Source: Deltaproteobacteria bacterium
Lineage (GTDB): Bacteria > Desulfobacterota > Binatia > Binatales > Binataceae
Length of the DNA stretch: 13,602 bases
NCBI GenBank assembly: GCA_021780585.1
Contig: JAJXYM010000371.1
Coordinates: 1-13,602, forward strand
Direction of reading: 5' to 3'
Part shown: positions 1 to 7,902 of the stretch, in pieces
Layout: each line of letters begins with the position of its first letter
Numbering within the stretch: the first letter of the stretch is position 1
Program-made: the position numbers and the translations under genes
Notes under the pieces: generated by a model
Seen by the model: the letters and a program-made list of their open reading frames with translations, nothing else
Told to the model about the DNA's origin: nothing
Databases searched by the model: none

Positions 1-441
1 GGCATCTATGCGCGCGAACTCGCCCGGCGTTTTCCCGAATTGATCGATCAGATCATTCTGCTCGGCTCGCCCCTGCATGACCCGCACAAGCACGCGAATC
101 CGTTCGTCAAGATGCTCGCGTCGTTCTCGGTGCGGATGCATGAGTCGGGATGCCAATGTCCGCCGGACCGGCTCGCCACGGTATGCGGGGTGCACGGCGC
201 CGAGCCGCCGCCGGGCGTCCGCGAAACGTTGATCTATTCGAAGAGCGACGGCGTCGTCGATTGGGAAAGCTGTATCGAGCACGGCGACGGTATCGAGGCG
301 GTCGAAGTCCGATCGACGCACTGCGGGATCCCGTACAACATGGACGCGCTGCGCATCATCCGCGAACGGATCGAGCGCGCCGCCGGCGAAGACGATCCGG
401 CCGCGATCCGCGCCGCCCAAGCCCGCATGCAATCCTCCTGA
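1..441 (+). CDS. Alpha/beta hydrolase (lipase/esterase-like), C-terminal part, 5' truncated by window edge
   Basis: The reading frame is open from the first base (GIYARELARRFPE...) and ends with TGA at 439-441. The true start and the nucleophile elbow lie outside the window. The opening residues look like the helix after a GxSxGG elbow, followed by a strand and the turn IILLGSPL, as in alpha/beta hydrolases. Further on, IYSKSDGVVDW (fragment residues about 78-88) looks like the strand carrying the acidic catalytic residue (D83 or D87). VRSTHCGIPYN (about 103-113) supplies the likely catalytic His (H107). Three Cys (C51, C53, C62) lie in the cap-like segment and could form a disulfide. The substrate cannot be told. 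The fold is fairly sure, but the reaction (lipase, esterase or acyltransferase) is open. Confidence 0.75.
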   Translation, partial: GIYARELARRFPELIDQIILLGSPLHDPHKHANPFVKMLASFSVRMHESGCQCPPDRLATVCGVHGAEPPPGVRETLIYSKSDGVVDWESCIEHGDGIEAVEVRSTHCGIPYNMDALRIIRERIERAAGEDDPAAIRAAQARMQSS

Positions 442-604
442 CCGCCTTCCGACCAGCGCCAACCGCGCGACAGATTTGGAGCAGGCCGCGTCTCGCCCAG
501 GTTTCGACGCACCGGATGCTCCTTTCCACGCTGGATAGATACATGGCTCAACGGCGGTGAAGTAGACTAATTTGGCGCTCAATTGAAATCGATGCGAATA
601 TGCG

Positions 605-1327
605 ATGACAGCACATGCTAGTAATATCGCCTACCGGATCACCATATTTCTGCTCTTTTCAATCGGGTGCGCCGCACTGTGTGCTGATGAAGCATTCGGC
701 CAGCCAGCGCCTACAATAGCCGGCTCCGTCGCTCATTGTGACAGCGAGGCGAACGGCTCAGCAACATTGAATCCTTGGGAGCAATTGCCGCCAGTTACTT
801 TCCCACGAGCCGGCCAAAACAAGCTCGCCTCGCCAGATGGCCGCTATCTCGTCGAAAATGTTGACGGCTCCCCTCCTCGCCAAGGTGACCGTGTGCTCAA
901 GGATTGGCACACGATCTATTTGATCGACACAAAAGGGAATGCCCGCAAGACGCTCTATCGGTACGGACGATGGCTAAACATCTTATGGTCGCCATCGTCG
1001 GGTGCGTTCGTTGTGAATGATTTTTACGTCAGTGACGATTCGCACTGCATCCTTTTCATACTTAAGCCAAAGCTGGTTCGGATCGACTTGGTTGAAACGC
1101 TGGCCAAGTCATTGAAACCCGGAACACTGCAGGACTTAGTGACCGGCGGCTATCCGGTATTTAAGTTTGCCGTAAAATGGCGACACGCTGAGTCACTGTT
1201 GCTTAAAGTCACTGGCTTTGGAGACGTCGACGAGACCGGATTTCACCATCCTTTCGTGTATCTTTTCTTATATAGATTGGACGGATCGATCCAATTATAC
1301 CTCAACGGCAATACTGCCGCTCTGTGA
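605..1327 (+). CDS. Exported hypothetical protein, possible beta-propeller fragment
   Basis: I do not recognise a family. The 240-residue product starts with a signal peptide: polar n-region, hydrophobic core IFLLFSIGCAALCA at about 14-27, and likely cleavage near AFGQ (31-34). It is therefore probably periplasmic or secreted. Residues 75-87 (ASPDGRYLVENVD) and 127-140 (ILWSPSSGAFVVND) each resemble the SPDG turn and strand of TolB/WD40-like propeller blades, so about two to three blades may be present, too few for a closed propeller. Mature-region cysteines are C45 and C148. The gene is clearly richer in A and T than its neighbours and lacks their strong GC third-position bias, hinting at transfer or relaxed selection. 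An ATG at 600 is followed at once by a stop, so the ATG at 605 is the usable start; its ribosome binding site is weak. It converges on the efflux pump gene. Confidence 0.65.
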   Translation: MTAHASNIAYRITIFLLFSIGCAALCADEAFGQPAPTIAGSVAHCDSEANGSATLNPWEQLPPVTFPRAGQNKLASPDGRYLVENVDGSPPRQGDRVLKDWHTIYLIDTKGNARKTLYRYGRWLNILWSPSSGAFVVNDFYVSDDSHCILFILKPKLVRIDLVETLAKSLKPGTLQDLVTGGYPVFKFAVKWRHAESLLLKVTGFGDVDETGFHHPFVYLFLYRLDGSIQLYLNGNTAAL

Positions 1328-1353
1328 GAGTAAGGTAATATTGTTGATAAAAG

Positions 1354-1365
1354 GATTAATTAATC
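1354..1365. repeat. 12-bp perfect AT-rich palindrome in convergent intergenic region
   Basis: GATTAATTAATC is perfectly self-complementary. It lies between the 3' ends of the exported orphan gene and the pump gene. It may be a protein-binding site, or simply chance in an AT-rich stretch. No typical stem, loop and T-run terminator is visible here. Confidence 0.3.
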
Positions 1366-1420
1366 GGATTTGCAGATCAGCGCCGACCGCAGTCAAGATC
1401 GTATCGTGAGGTCTCACACA

Positions 1421-1438
1421 AGCCGCGGCGAGGCGGCT
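1421..1438 (-). terminator. Possible hairpin at the end of the efflux pump gene
   Basis: AGCCGC (1421-1426) and GCGGCT (1433-1438) are inverted repeats with a 6-base loop, overlapping the pump stop codon (1437-1439). Read on the minus strand, no T-run follows (TGTGTGAG), so it is at best a weak or factor-assisted terminator. Confidence 0.3.
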
Positions 1439-4400
1439 AGGCGCCGCGGCGGAGCGCCCGTTCCTTCATCATCGCGAAGAACACCGGCACCAGGATCAGC
1501 ACATGGATCGTCGAAGTAATCATGCCGCCGACGATCGGCGCGGCGATCGGCTTCATCACGTCGGAGCCGATGCCCGACTCCCACAGAATCGGCGCCAGAC
1601 TCAGCATCACGACCGCGACCGTCATCAGCTTGGGCCGCAATCGCTGTACGGCGCCTTCGAGCGCGGCGGCCTCGATATCCTCATGGCGGATCGGGCCGGC
1701 GGCGGCGCGCCGGTCGAGCGCCTCATGCAAATAGATGACCATAACGACGCCGGTTTCGACCGCGATCCCGAACAGCGCGATATACCCAATCCATACGGCG
1801 ACGCTGAAATTGAAGCCCATCAGATACTGCAGGATGAGTCCGCCGGTCATCGCGTAGAGCGTCGGAAAGATCAGGACGGCGGCTTCGAGCGCGGAACGGA
1901 ACAGGATATAGAGCAGCACGAAGATCGCGATAAAAACGATCGGCACGATCGTTTCGAGGCGTTTGCGCGCGCGGAGCTGGAACTCGTATTCGCCCGACCA
2001 TTTGAGCAGATAACCGGGCGGCGGACGCAGCTCGCGGTCGAGGGCGCGCTGGGCGCGGGCGACGTAGCCGCCGTAGTCCGTGGTCGCGAGGTCGATATAG
2101 ACGTAGCCGGTCAGTTGGCCGTCCTCGTCGCGGATCATCGAGGGGCCGCGTTCGACGGTGACGCTGGCGACTTCGCCCAGCGGGATTTGCGCGCCCGAAG
2201 GCGTGGCGATCAGCACGCGGCGCAGCGCGTCGAGGCTGTCGCGATAGTCTTGCAGGTAGCGGACGTTGATCGGATAGCGTTCGCGTCCCTGAATCGAGGT
2301 CGCGATATTTTCGCCGCCGATTCCGGAGCCGACCGCGCGCTGCACGTCGCCGACCGTCAGTCCGTATTGCGCGGCGACGGCGCGATTGGTGCGGATATTG
2401 ACGTAGAAGCCCTGCGACACGCGCTCGGCGAACACTCCGCGCGTGCCGGCGGTATGGCCGAGAATCTTTTCGACTTCCCGGCCGAGGCGCTGGATCTCGC
2501 TCAGGTCCGGCCCCTGGATCTTAAGCCCGACGGGAGTCTTGATTCCGGTCAGCTCCATCTCGAGCCGGTTTTCCACCGGCATCGTCCATGAATTGGCGAG
2601 GCCGGGAAACCGCAGCTTCGCGTCCATCGCGGCGATCAAGCCGTCGTAGGTCATACCGGCGGGCCAGGCGCGGCGCGGCTTGAGCATGATCGTCGTGTCG
2701 AACATGTCGAGCGGGGCGTTGTCGGTCGCGCTGTCGGAACGGCCGACCGCGCCGAAGACGCTGGCGACTTCGGGAAAGCCGCGAATTATCCGATCCTGCT
2801 CCTGCAGCATCCGCGCCGCCGCGGTAATCGAGATTCCGGGCATCGCGGTCGGCATATAGAGCGCCGATCCTTCATACAGCGGCGGCATGAACTGACTACC
2901 GAGCCGGAGCGCGAGCGGCAACGTGAAGGCGAGAAAGACGACATTGATCGCGACTGTCGCCCCCCGATGGCGCAGGCACCATCGGAGCGCCGGCCGATAG
3001 AGCCACTGGCAAACACGCGTAATCGGATTCGCCTCCTCGGGACGCAGCCGGCCGCGAATCAGCAGCACCATCAGAACCGGCACGACGGTCACCGCAAGGA
3101 CCGAAGAGAATGTAATCGCGAAGGTTTTCGTGTCGGCGAGCGGCCGGAACATCCGGCCCTCCTGCGACTCCAGCAGGAATACGGGCAGGAACGACACCAC
3201 GATGATGACCAGTGAGAAAAACAGCGGGCGGCCGACCTGGCGCGCCGCGGCAAGCAGAATCCGTTCGCGCCCGCCCGCGGTCGGCGCCTCGCCCCGCGCC
3301 TGCGCTTGCGCCAGATGGCGGTAGCCGTTCTCGACCATCACGATCGAGGCGTCAACCAGCACGCCGATCGCCAGCGCGAGTCCGCCCAGCGACATGATAT
3401 TCGAGCTGACCCGCAAATAGCGCATCGGGATGAAGGTCGCGATCACGGCAAGCGGCAACACGAGTATGGGAATGAGCGCGGATCGGAAATGGAACAGAAA
3501 AACGATAATCACCAGGCTGACTATTATCGCCTCTTCGACGAGGTCGCGCCGTAGGGTGTTGATCGACGCCATGATCAGGCCCGAACGATCGTAGGCGGAA
3601 ACGATTCGCACGCCGGCGGGCAGAGTCGCGCGCAATTCGGCGATTTTGCGCCTGACCCGTGCGATCACCTTGAGGGCGTTCTCCCCGTATCGCATCACAA
3701 CGATTCCGCCGACGGTCTCGCCCTGGCCGTTCCATTCGGCGACGCCTTCGCGCAGATCGGGACCGAGCGTGACCACGCCGAGGTCGCGGATCAGCACGGG
3801 GACGCCGTTATGGTCGGCGACCGGGATATTTTCGAGATCGGCGACCGACTGGATATAGCCAACGCCGACGACATTGTATGCCGCCGAGGACATCTCGAGC
3901 ACCCGGCCGCCGACTTCGCTGTTGCTATCCTGGATCCGATCGATCACGGTGCGCAGCGGAATTCCCAGCGCATAGAGGCGATTCGGATCGAGTTTAACCT
4001 GGTATTGCCGGACGAAGCCGCCGATCGTCGCGACCTCGGCCACGCCGGGCACGGTTTCGAGGGCGTAGCGGATCGTCCAGTCCTGCAGGCTGCGCAGGCC
4101 GGACAGGCCGAGGCGGCCGCTGGAGTCGGTCAATACATACTCGAACGCCCATCCCGCCCCGGTCGCGTCGGGGCCGATCACGGGGACGACGCCAGTGGGC
4201 AGTTGCCCGCCGATTTGCTGGAGATATTCGAGCACGCGACTGCGCGCCCAGTAGATATCCGTGCCGTCCTGAAACACGACGTATACATAGGAATCGTTCG
4301 GCATCGTTTGCGCGCGCACCGCCTTGACGCGCGGGGCGGCGAGCATCGCGGTGGCGATTGGATAGGTGACCTGGTCCTCGATCAGATTGGGCGGCTGACC

Positions 4401-4562
4401 CATCCACTGGGTATGGATAATCACCTGCACGTCGGAGATGTCCGGGAGGGCGTCGAGCGGGATTCGGTTCAGCGACCAGAACCCCGCGAGGATCAACGCG
4501 CCGACCGCGAGGAAGACCAGAAAGCGGTTTTCATTACACCAGTCGATCGTTCGATTTATCAT
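1437..4562 (-). CDS. cusA: CusA-type heavy-metal (Cu/Ag) RND efflux pump
   Basis: This is the inner-membrane proton-driven pump of a CusCBA tripartite exporter. Its 1041 residues compare with about 1047 for E. coli CusA. A first membrane segment (13-30) is followed by the CusA hallmark DALPDISDVQVI (37-48), a periplasmic porter region with PDATGAGW (131-138), a block of membrane segments (about 343-500), a second porter half and final membrane segments (about 871-1030). From recalled CusA numbering, the three-Met metal site M573/M623/M672 is matched by M570 (YMPTAMPG), M620 (APLDMFDTT) and M669 (RLEMELTG). The proton relay D405/E939/K984 is matched by D404, E936 and K978. These point to Cu(I)/Ag(I) rather than Zn/Co, although the relay methionines are only partly kept. 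ATG at 4562 has a GGAG ribosome binding site and starts 11 bases after the adaptor stop, so the genes are co-transcribed. No regulator is seen beside it. Confidence 0.96.
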   Translation of the reverse strand: MINRTIDWCNENRFLVFLAVGALILAGFWSLNRIPLDALPDISDVQVIIHTQWMGQPPNLIEDQVTYPIATAMLAAPRVKAVRAQTMPNDSYVYVVFQDGTDIYWARSRVLEYLQQIGGQLPTGVVPVIGPDATGAGWAFEYVLTDSSGRLGLSGLRSLQDWTIRYALETVPGVAEVATIGGFVRQYQVKLDPNRLYALGIPLRTVIDRIQDSNSEVGGRVLEMSSAAYNVVGVGYIQSVADLENIPVADHNGVPVLIRDLGVVTLGPDLREGVAEWNGQGETVGGIVVMRYGENALKVIARVRRKIAELRATLPAGVRIVSAYDRSGLIMASINTLRRDLVEEAIIVSLVIIVFLFHFRSALIPILVLPLAVIATFIPMRYLRVSSNIMSLGGLALAIGVLVDASIVMVENGYRHLAQAQARGEAPTAGGRERILLAAARQVGRPLFFSLVIIVVSFLPVFLLESQEGRMFRPLADTKTFAITFSSVLAVTVVPVLMVLLIRGRLRPEEANPITRVCQWLYRPALRWCLRHRGATVAINVVFLAFTLPLALRLGSQFMPPLYEGSALYMPTAMPGISITAAARMLQEQDRIIRGFPEVASVFGAVGRSDSATDNAPLDMFDTTIMLKPRRAWPAGMTYDGLIAAMDAKLRFPGLANSWTMPVENRLEMELTGIKTPVGLKIQGPDLSEIQRLGREVEKILGHTAGTRGVFAERVSQGFYVNIRTNRAVAAQYGLTVGDVQRAVGSGIGGENIATSIQGRERYPINVRYLQDYRDSLDALRRVLIATPSGAQIPLGEVASVTVERGPSMIRDEDGQLTGYVYIDLATTDYGGYVARAQRALDRELRPPPGYLLKWSGEYEFQLRARKRLETIVPIVFIAIFVLLYILFRSALEAAVLIFPTLYAMTGGLILQYLMGFNFSVAVWIGYIALFGIAVETGVVMVIYLHEALDRRAAAGPIRHEDIEAAALEGAVQRLRPKLMTVAVVMLSLAPILWESGIGSDVMKPIAAPIVGGMITSTIHVLILVPVFFAMMKERALRRGA

Positions 4563-4573
4563 CGCCCGCTCCG

Positions 4574-6034
4574 CTACATCCCGCCCGCCACCGAGAGGTT
4601 GAACCGGCGCGACGCGATCGTCCGGCCGCCGCGCGACGCGATCGCGGTCACCCGCCAGGTCCCGCCGCTGGGCAGCTCGACGCCGCCGGCGTAGACGCCT
4701 CCGCCCCGATCGGCGAGGTCCGCCGTGACGCGCATCGCCGACATCCCCATCGCGGGCATCGCGGGCATGAAGAAAGTCACGTTGACGCGGGCGCCCGCGA
4801 TCGGTTTTCCCGCGCTGTCCCTGAGCGTCGCGCGCAAAGCGCTATGGCCGCGCGACGGGGGATTCGGAAGCGTCGCGATTTCAAGCTGGTTCGCGGCTTC
4901 GGCGCTCGTCGCGGCGTCGCCGCCGACGCCGGGCGGGGGAGGAACGAACGCGCCGGCGGCGGCCTCAAGCTGGCTTTCCGAATCGATCAGGAAGCCGGCG
5001 GCGGCGGCCACCCGTTGGCCGGCTTCGAGACCGCGCAGAATCACGAGATCGCCGCCGGCCCGCGGCCCGACCACGACCTCGGTCGGAGTCAGATAGCCGT
5101 CGCCGCGATCGACGAAGACGAGATTTCTCAGTCCGGTACGCAAGACGCTATCGGCGGGAATCACCAGCCGCTCGCCCAGCGGCAGTTCAATTCGCACCCG
5201 CGCGTACATCCCCGGACGCAATTTCCCGGAGTGGCTCGAAAAGGCGAGGCGGACCCGGACGGTGCGGGTCGCGGCGTCGATCGCGGGCCAGATATAGTCG
5301 ACGGCGCCCGCGAACTCCTCGCCCGGCCAGGCGTCGACGGAAAGCGCCGCCCGATCGCCGGGCCGGACCGCGCCGAAGTCGTCCTGGAAGACGGCCGCGT
5401 AGACCCATACGGTCGACAGATTCGTGATCGAGTAGATTTTCGTGTCCGGCTGTACGTACATATTCGGCAGCGCGTTGCGTTCGACGATATATCCATCCGC
5501 GGGCGAGTAAATAGTCATCACGTCGCGCGGCCGACGATCGCGGTCGAGGCGCGCGATTTCGGCGGGCGGGATCCCGAACAACGCGAGGCGCTGGCGCGCG
5601 GCCTCCGCGAGCGCCGCGTCGCCGTCGGCGACGCCGGGGACCGAGCTTCCGGCGACGCGGCCGCGGGCGTCGAGCGCCAGCAGATATTCGCGCTCGGTGG
5701 CGGCCAGATCGGGGCTATACACCGTGAACAACGGCGCGCCGCGGCGGACGAACTGATAGGTCTGATTGGCGAAAACGCGCTGGATCCATCCGGCGAAGCG
5801 GGTCTGAACGTAGGCTTGCAACTCCTCGTCCGGCTCGATCGTTCCGGTCGCCTCGACGCGCCGCGCGACGGCGCGGCGCTCGACCGCCGCGAAGGTCACG
5901 CCGATCATCTGGCGACGTTCGGTATCGAGCTGAATGGGAACAAGCCCGGCGGAGGCGCCGGCGGAGGCGCGCAACGGCGCGCAAAGCGTCGTCGCCGCGG
6001 CAACGATCATTGTGACGAACAGGCGCGGGTTCAT
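4574..6034 (-). CDS. cusB: CusB-type periplasmic adaptor with C-terminal Met-rich YtkA/FixH-like domain
   Basis: This membrane fusion protein links the pump to the outer-membrane channel. A signal peptide (about 1-26, ending ASA-G) is followed by a barrel-sandwich half with VEATGTIEPDE (60-70), a short hairpin (about 110-165), the second lipoyl half with IYSPADGYIVE (175-185), beta-barrel YSITNLSTVWVYAAV (201-215), LRPGMYARV (272-280) and a membrane-proximal region to about 365. A linker then leads to an extra domain (about 390-486) like YtkA/FixH, carrying the cluster FFMPAMPAMGMSAM (421-434, five Met). At 486 residues it is about 80 longer than E. coli CusB, mainly from this domain. The N-terminus has neither the CusB methionine site nor a CPMHP-type metal motif. 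Its ATG overlaps the upstream stop as ATGA (6031-6034), implying translational coupling. Confidence 0.93.
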   Translation of the reverse strand: MNPRLFVTMIVAAATTLCAPLRASAGASAGLVPIQLDTERRQMIGVTFAAVERRAVARRVEATGTIEPDEELQAYVQTRFAGWIQRVFANQTYQFVRRGAPLFTVYSPDLAATEREYLLALDARGRVAGSSVPGVADGDAALAEAARQRLALFGIPPAEIARLDRDRRPRDVMTIYSPADGYIVERNALPNMYVQPDTKIYSITNLSTVWVYAAVFQDDFGAVRPGDRAALSVDAWPGEEFAGAVDYIWPAIDAATRTVRVRLAFSSHSGKLRPGMYARVRIELPLGERLVIPADSVLRTGLRNLVFVDRGDGYLTPTEVVVGPRAGGDLVILRGLEAGQRVAAAAGFLIDSESQLEAAAGAFVPPPPGVGGDAATSAEAANQLEIATLPNPPSRGHSALRATLRDSAGKPIAGARVNVTFFMPAMPAMGMSAMRVTADLADRGGGVYAGGVELPSGGTWRVTAIASRGGRTIASRRFNLSVAGGM

Positions 6035-7326
6035 TTCAGGTCACCGATGACTTGTTCGAGCCTGGCCACCGCGATTTCGCGGTCGGCGAGCTCGCGGTAG
6101 TACTCCTGATTGAGGTTGAGCAGTTCGACGAAGGCGGAAATGAGCGTCTGGAAATCGGCTTTCGACGCGCGATATTCCGCCATCGCCGCGCGCAGCGAAT
6201 TGTCCGCCTGCGGAATCAGGCCGTCGCGATAAATCGAGAGCACGCGATCGGAGGCGCGGATCGCCACGAGCTGACTTGCGGCGGAGGCGCCGGCGTCGAG
6301 CTGATGCGCGCGCATCCGGGAGCGCGCCGCCGCCAGCTCAAGTTCGGCCTGCTCGAGCGCGGGCGTCTGCCTGCGCCAGAAATAGAGCGGGATTTTCGCT
6401 CCGATCGACAACATATAGTAATCGCGGAAACCGGGACCGGTCTTTTCCCAGCTATAGCCAATAGTAAAGTCGGGAATATAGTTCTGGCGCGCGAGACTGA
6501 CGGCCTTTTCGCCGCCTTCCTCCGCCGCGCGATCCATCATCACGTCGGTCGACCGGTCGGCCGCCGTGCGCGCGGCGCCGGCCTCCGTCAATTCGACGCG
6601 GGTCGGCGCAACGTCGCCGATCGCGATAGCGACGGAGTCGGGATCGCGGCCGAGAGCGGCTTTGATCTCCGCCTGGCGCTGGTCCATTTCGCGATGATGA
6701 TGGACGATCTCGTCGAGCATCCGGGTCGCTTCGAGCTGCGCCTTGAGGACATCCTGGGCCTGCCCCTCGCCGACGCGATAACGCGCTTGCGCGATTTGCG
6801 CGATCGCCGCGAGATCGTCGCGTTCGCGCTCGAGCAAGCCGACCGTTTTCGTCAGATAGTAGAGTTCGAAATAATCCTCGCGCACCTGCTCGGCCGCGGC
6901 GCGTTGCGCCGCCTCGTATTGGTGGCGCGCGAGGTCGGCGTCACGCTGGGCGATTTCGCCGCGCAGGCGAAGTTTGCCGGGACCGGGAATTTCCTGCGCG
7001 AAGCCGAAGCCCGAATAGTAGAAATTGCTGGTTTCATAGCCGGCGGCGGGATTCGGGCTGCCGACCGAGAATTGCTGGTATTGCGCCTCGGGATCGGGCA
7101 GCGTGCGCGCCTGGATCGGCGCGCGTTCGAGCGCCTCCCAGCGCAACCGCGCCGCGATCACGCCGGGATTACGCGCGCGCGCCTCGCGCACGAGGTCCGC
7201 CAGACGCGGCGGTGATTGCCGCACGGACGGAATCGTCTGGGCGCGCGCGGTCGCGCCGCACGCGATCGTCAGAATCGCCATACTCAGGATACGCCGCGTG
7301 GCGGCGGGCCTGATCGTCTTTCGCAT
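6031..7326 (-). CDS. cusC: TolC-family outer-membrane efflux protein (CusC role)
   Basis: This is the outer-membrane channel of the tripartite exporter. The chosen ATG at 7326 gives 431 residues starting MRKTIRPAATRRIL, a basic n-region, then a hydrophobic core and an ATARA-Q cleavage site (about 29/30). The Cys in this core lacks a good lipobox, so the protein is probably not a lipoprotein, unlike E. coli CusC. A GTG at 7398 would add 24 Arg-rich residues before the signal peptide, which makes it unlikely. The mature protein shows two long-helix OEP repeats. The first contains EIPGPGKLRLRG and YRVGEGQAQDVLKAQLE; the second contains IPLYFWRRQTPALEQAELEL and an acidic helix ending in LEQVIGDLK. 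PGKLxLRG and YxVGEGxxQDVLKAQ are familiar from TolC-like partners of metal RND pumps. The symbol reflects role and synteny rather than close identity. Confidence 0.88.
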   Translation of the reverse strand: MRKTIRPAATRRILSMAILTIACGATARAQTIPSVRQSPPRLADLVREARARNPGVIAARLRWEALERAPIQARTLPDPEAQYQQFSVGSPNPAAGYETSNFYYSGFGFAQEIPGPGKLRLRGEIAQRDADLARHQYEAAQRAAAEQVREDYFELYYLTKTVGLLERERDDLAAIAQIAQARYRVGEGQAQDVLKAQLEATRMLDEIVHHHREMDQRQAEIKAALGRDPDSVAIAIGDVAPTRVELTEAGAARTAADRSTDVMMDRAAEEGGEKAVSLARQNYIPDFTIGYSWEKTGPGFRDYYMLSIGAKIPLYFWRRQTPALEQAELELAAARSRMRAHQLDAGASAASQLVAIRASDRVLSIYRDGLIPQADNSLRAAMAEYRASKADFQTLISAFVELLNLNQEYYRELADREIAVARLEQVIGDLK

Positions 7327-7389
7327 TGCGCCACCAAAGTCGCCGATTGGCGCACGGCGGCGGGATCGTCGGGCGAGCCGCCGTTGCGC

Positions 7390-7405
7390 GTTATCCACCG
7401 ATAAC
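7390..7405. repeat. Inverted repeat GTTATC-N4-GATAAC upstream of the TolC-like gene
   Basis: Perfect 6-bp arms with a 4-base spacer lie about 64 bases upstream of the chosen ATG of the outer-membrane factor gene. The location suits an operator or short hairpin, but it matches no copper-regulator box that I know. Confidence 0.3.
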
Positions 7406-7479
7406 CGGCCCCGCGCGCGCTGAACGCGAATCCAGCGCCGGCCGCGGCGACCGCCGTTAGCGAACGACCGGGGCGAAAA

Positions 7480-7833
7480 TCAGATTTGTCGCGAGCAGTG
7501 GAGCGCGAGCGGATCGGATCGCGCCGACGCGCGGAGAGCGGCGGCGATTGTCGTGCGGACGGGCGCGGCGAGCGTCGCGGCGTCGATCCGGAAAATCAGA
7601 CCCGACGGCGGCTCCGCAACCGGCGCGGGCGCCGGCGCGCTTTGCGCCGTAGTCGCGCGGTCGGCGCCGACGCAGCAGGCCAGAGCCTCGCCGGATGACG
7701 CGGCGGGACATCCCGCGCGACAGCATTCGGCGGCCGGCGCTCGCGCGGGGACGCAAGAGGCGTCAGCGGAACTGGCGGGCGCGGCGCTGGCGATCAGCGC
7801 CAACAGCATCAGGAGTGAAACGATCCGCCGCAC
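7480..7833 (-). CDS. Small Cys-rich exported protein, candidate periplasmic metal binder
   Basis: I recognise no named family. With the GTG at 7833 the product is 117 residues starting MRRIVSLLMLLALIASAAPASSADA, a classic signal peptide. A TTG at 7869 would add 12 residues (total 129) before it. After the signal, six of the seven Cys of the longer form are packed as C, CCxxxC and CC (residues 27, 37-38, 42 and 53-54), with a last Cys near the C-terminus (113). A Pro/Ala linker APAPAPVAEPP sits in the middle, and there are no membrane segments beyond the signal. Paired and spaced cysteines in an exported protein just upstream of a Cu/Ag exporter suggest Cu(I) binding or delivery, a CusF-like role by a different fold; this is inference. 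It precedes the efflux genes by about 150 bases on the same strand and starts about 60 bases after the DUF6285 stop. Confidence 0.65.
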   Translation of the reverse strand: MRRIVSLLMLLALIASAAPASSADASCVPARAPAAECCRAGCPAASSGEALACCVGADRATTAQSAPAPAPVAEPPSGLIFRIDAATLAAPVRTTIAAALRASARSDPLALHCSRQI

Positions 7834-7874
7834 GCCCACGACGCTAGCGCACGTCCGATCGCGGGACAAGCGCG

Positions 7875-7902
7875 GCGCGAATCGCGCTCGCGATTATCGC
7901 GC
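7875..7902. terminator. Strong hairpin at the DUF6285 gene end, possible operon boundary
   Basis: The core is AATCGCG (7880-7886) and CGCGATT (7889-7895) with a 2-base centre. Allowing a 2-base bulge (7896-7897), the stem extends to about 12 pairs (7875-7879 with 7898-7902). It overlaps the TAA stop of the DUF6285 gene (7894-7896). It has no T-run, so it may be a weak or Rho-assisted terminator or an mRNA-stabilising end. Confidence 0.4.

Noticed and set aside
1218..1409. 63-codon plus-strand open frame overlapping the end of the exported orphan gene
   Set aside because: It mostly overlaps the coding frame of the orphan in another frame and shows no ribosome binding site or recognisable product.
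3810..7215. Long plus-strand open frames (3810-4694, 4844-6100, 6052-7215) opposite the efflux genes
   Set aside because: They are mirror frames of the pump, adaptor and outer-membrane factor genes, rich in Arg, Asp and His, with no recognisable domain.
7834..7869. TTGTCC-N17-TAGCGT as a promoter for the efflux operon
   Set aside because: Only 4 of 6 and 3 of 6 consensus positions match, in a GC-rich region where such matches occur by chance.
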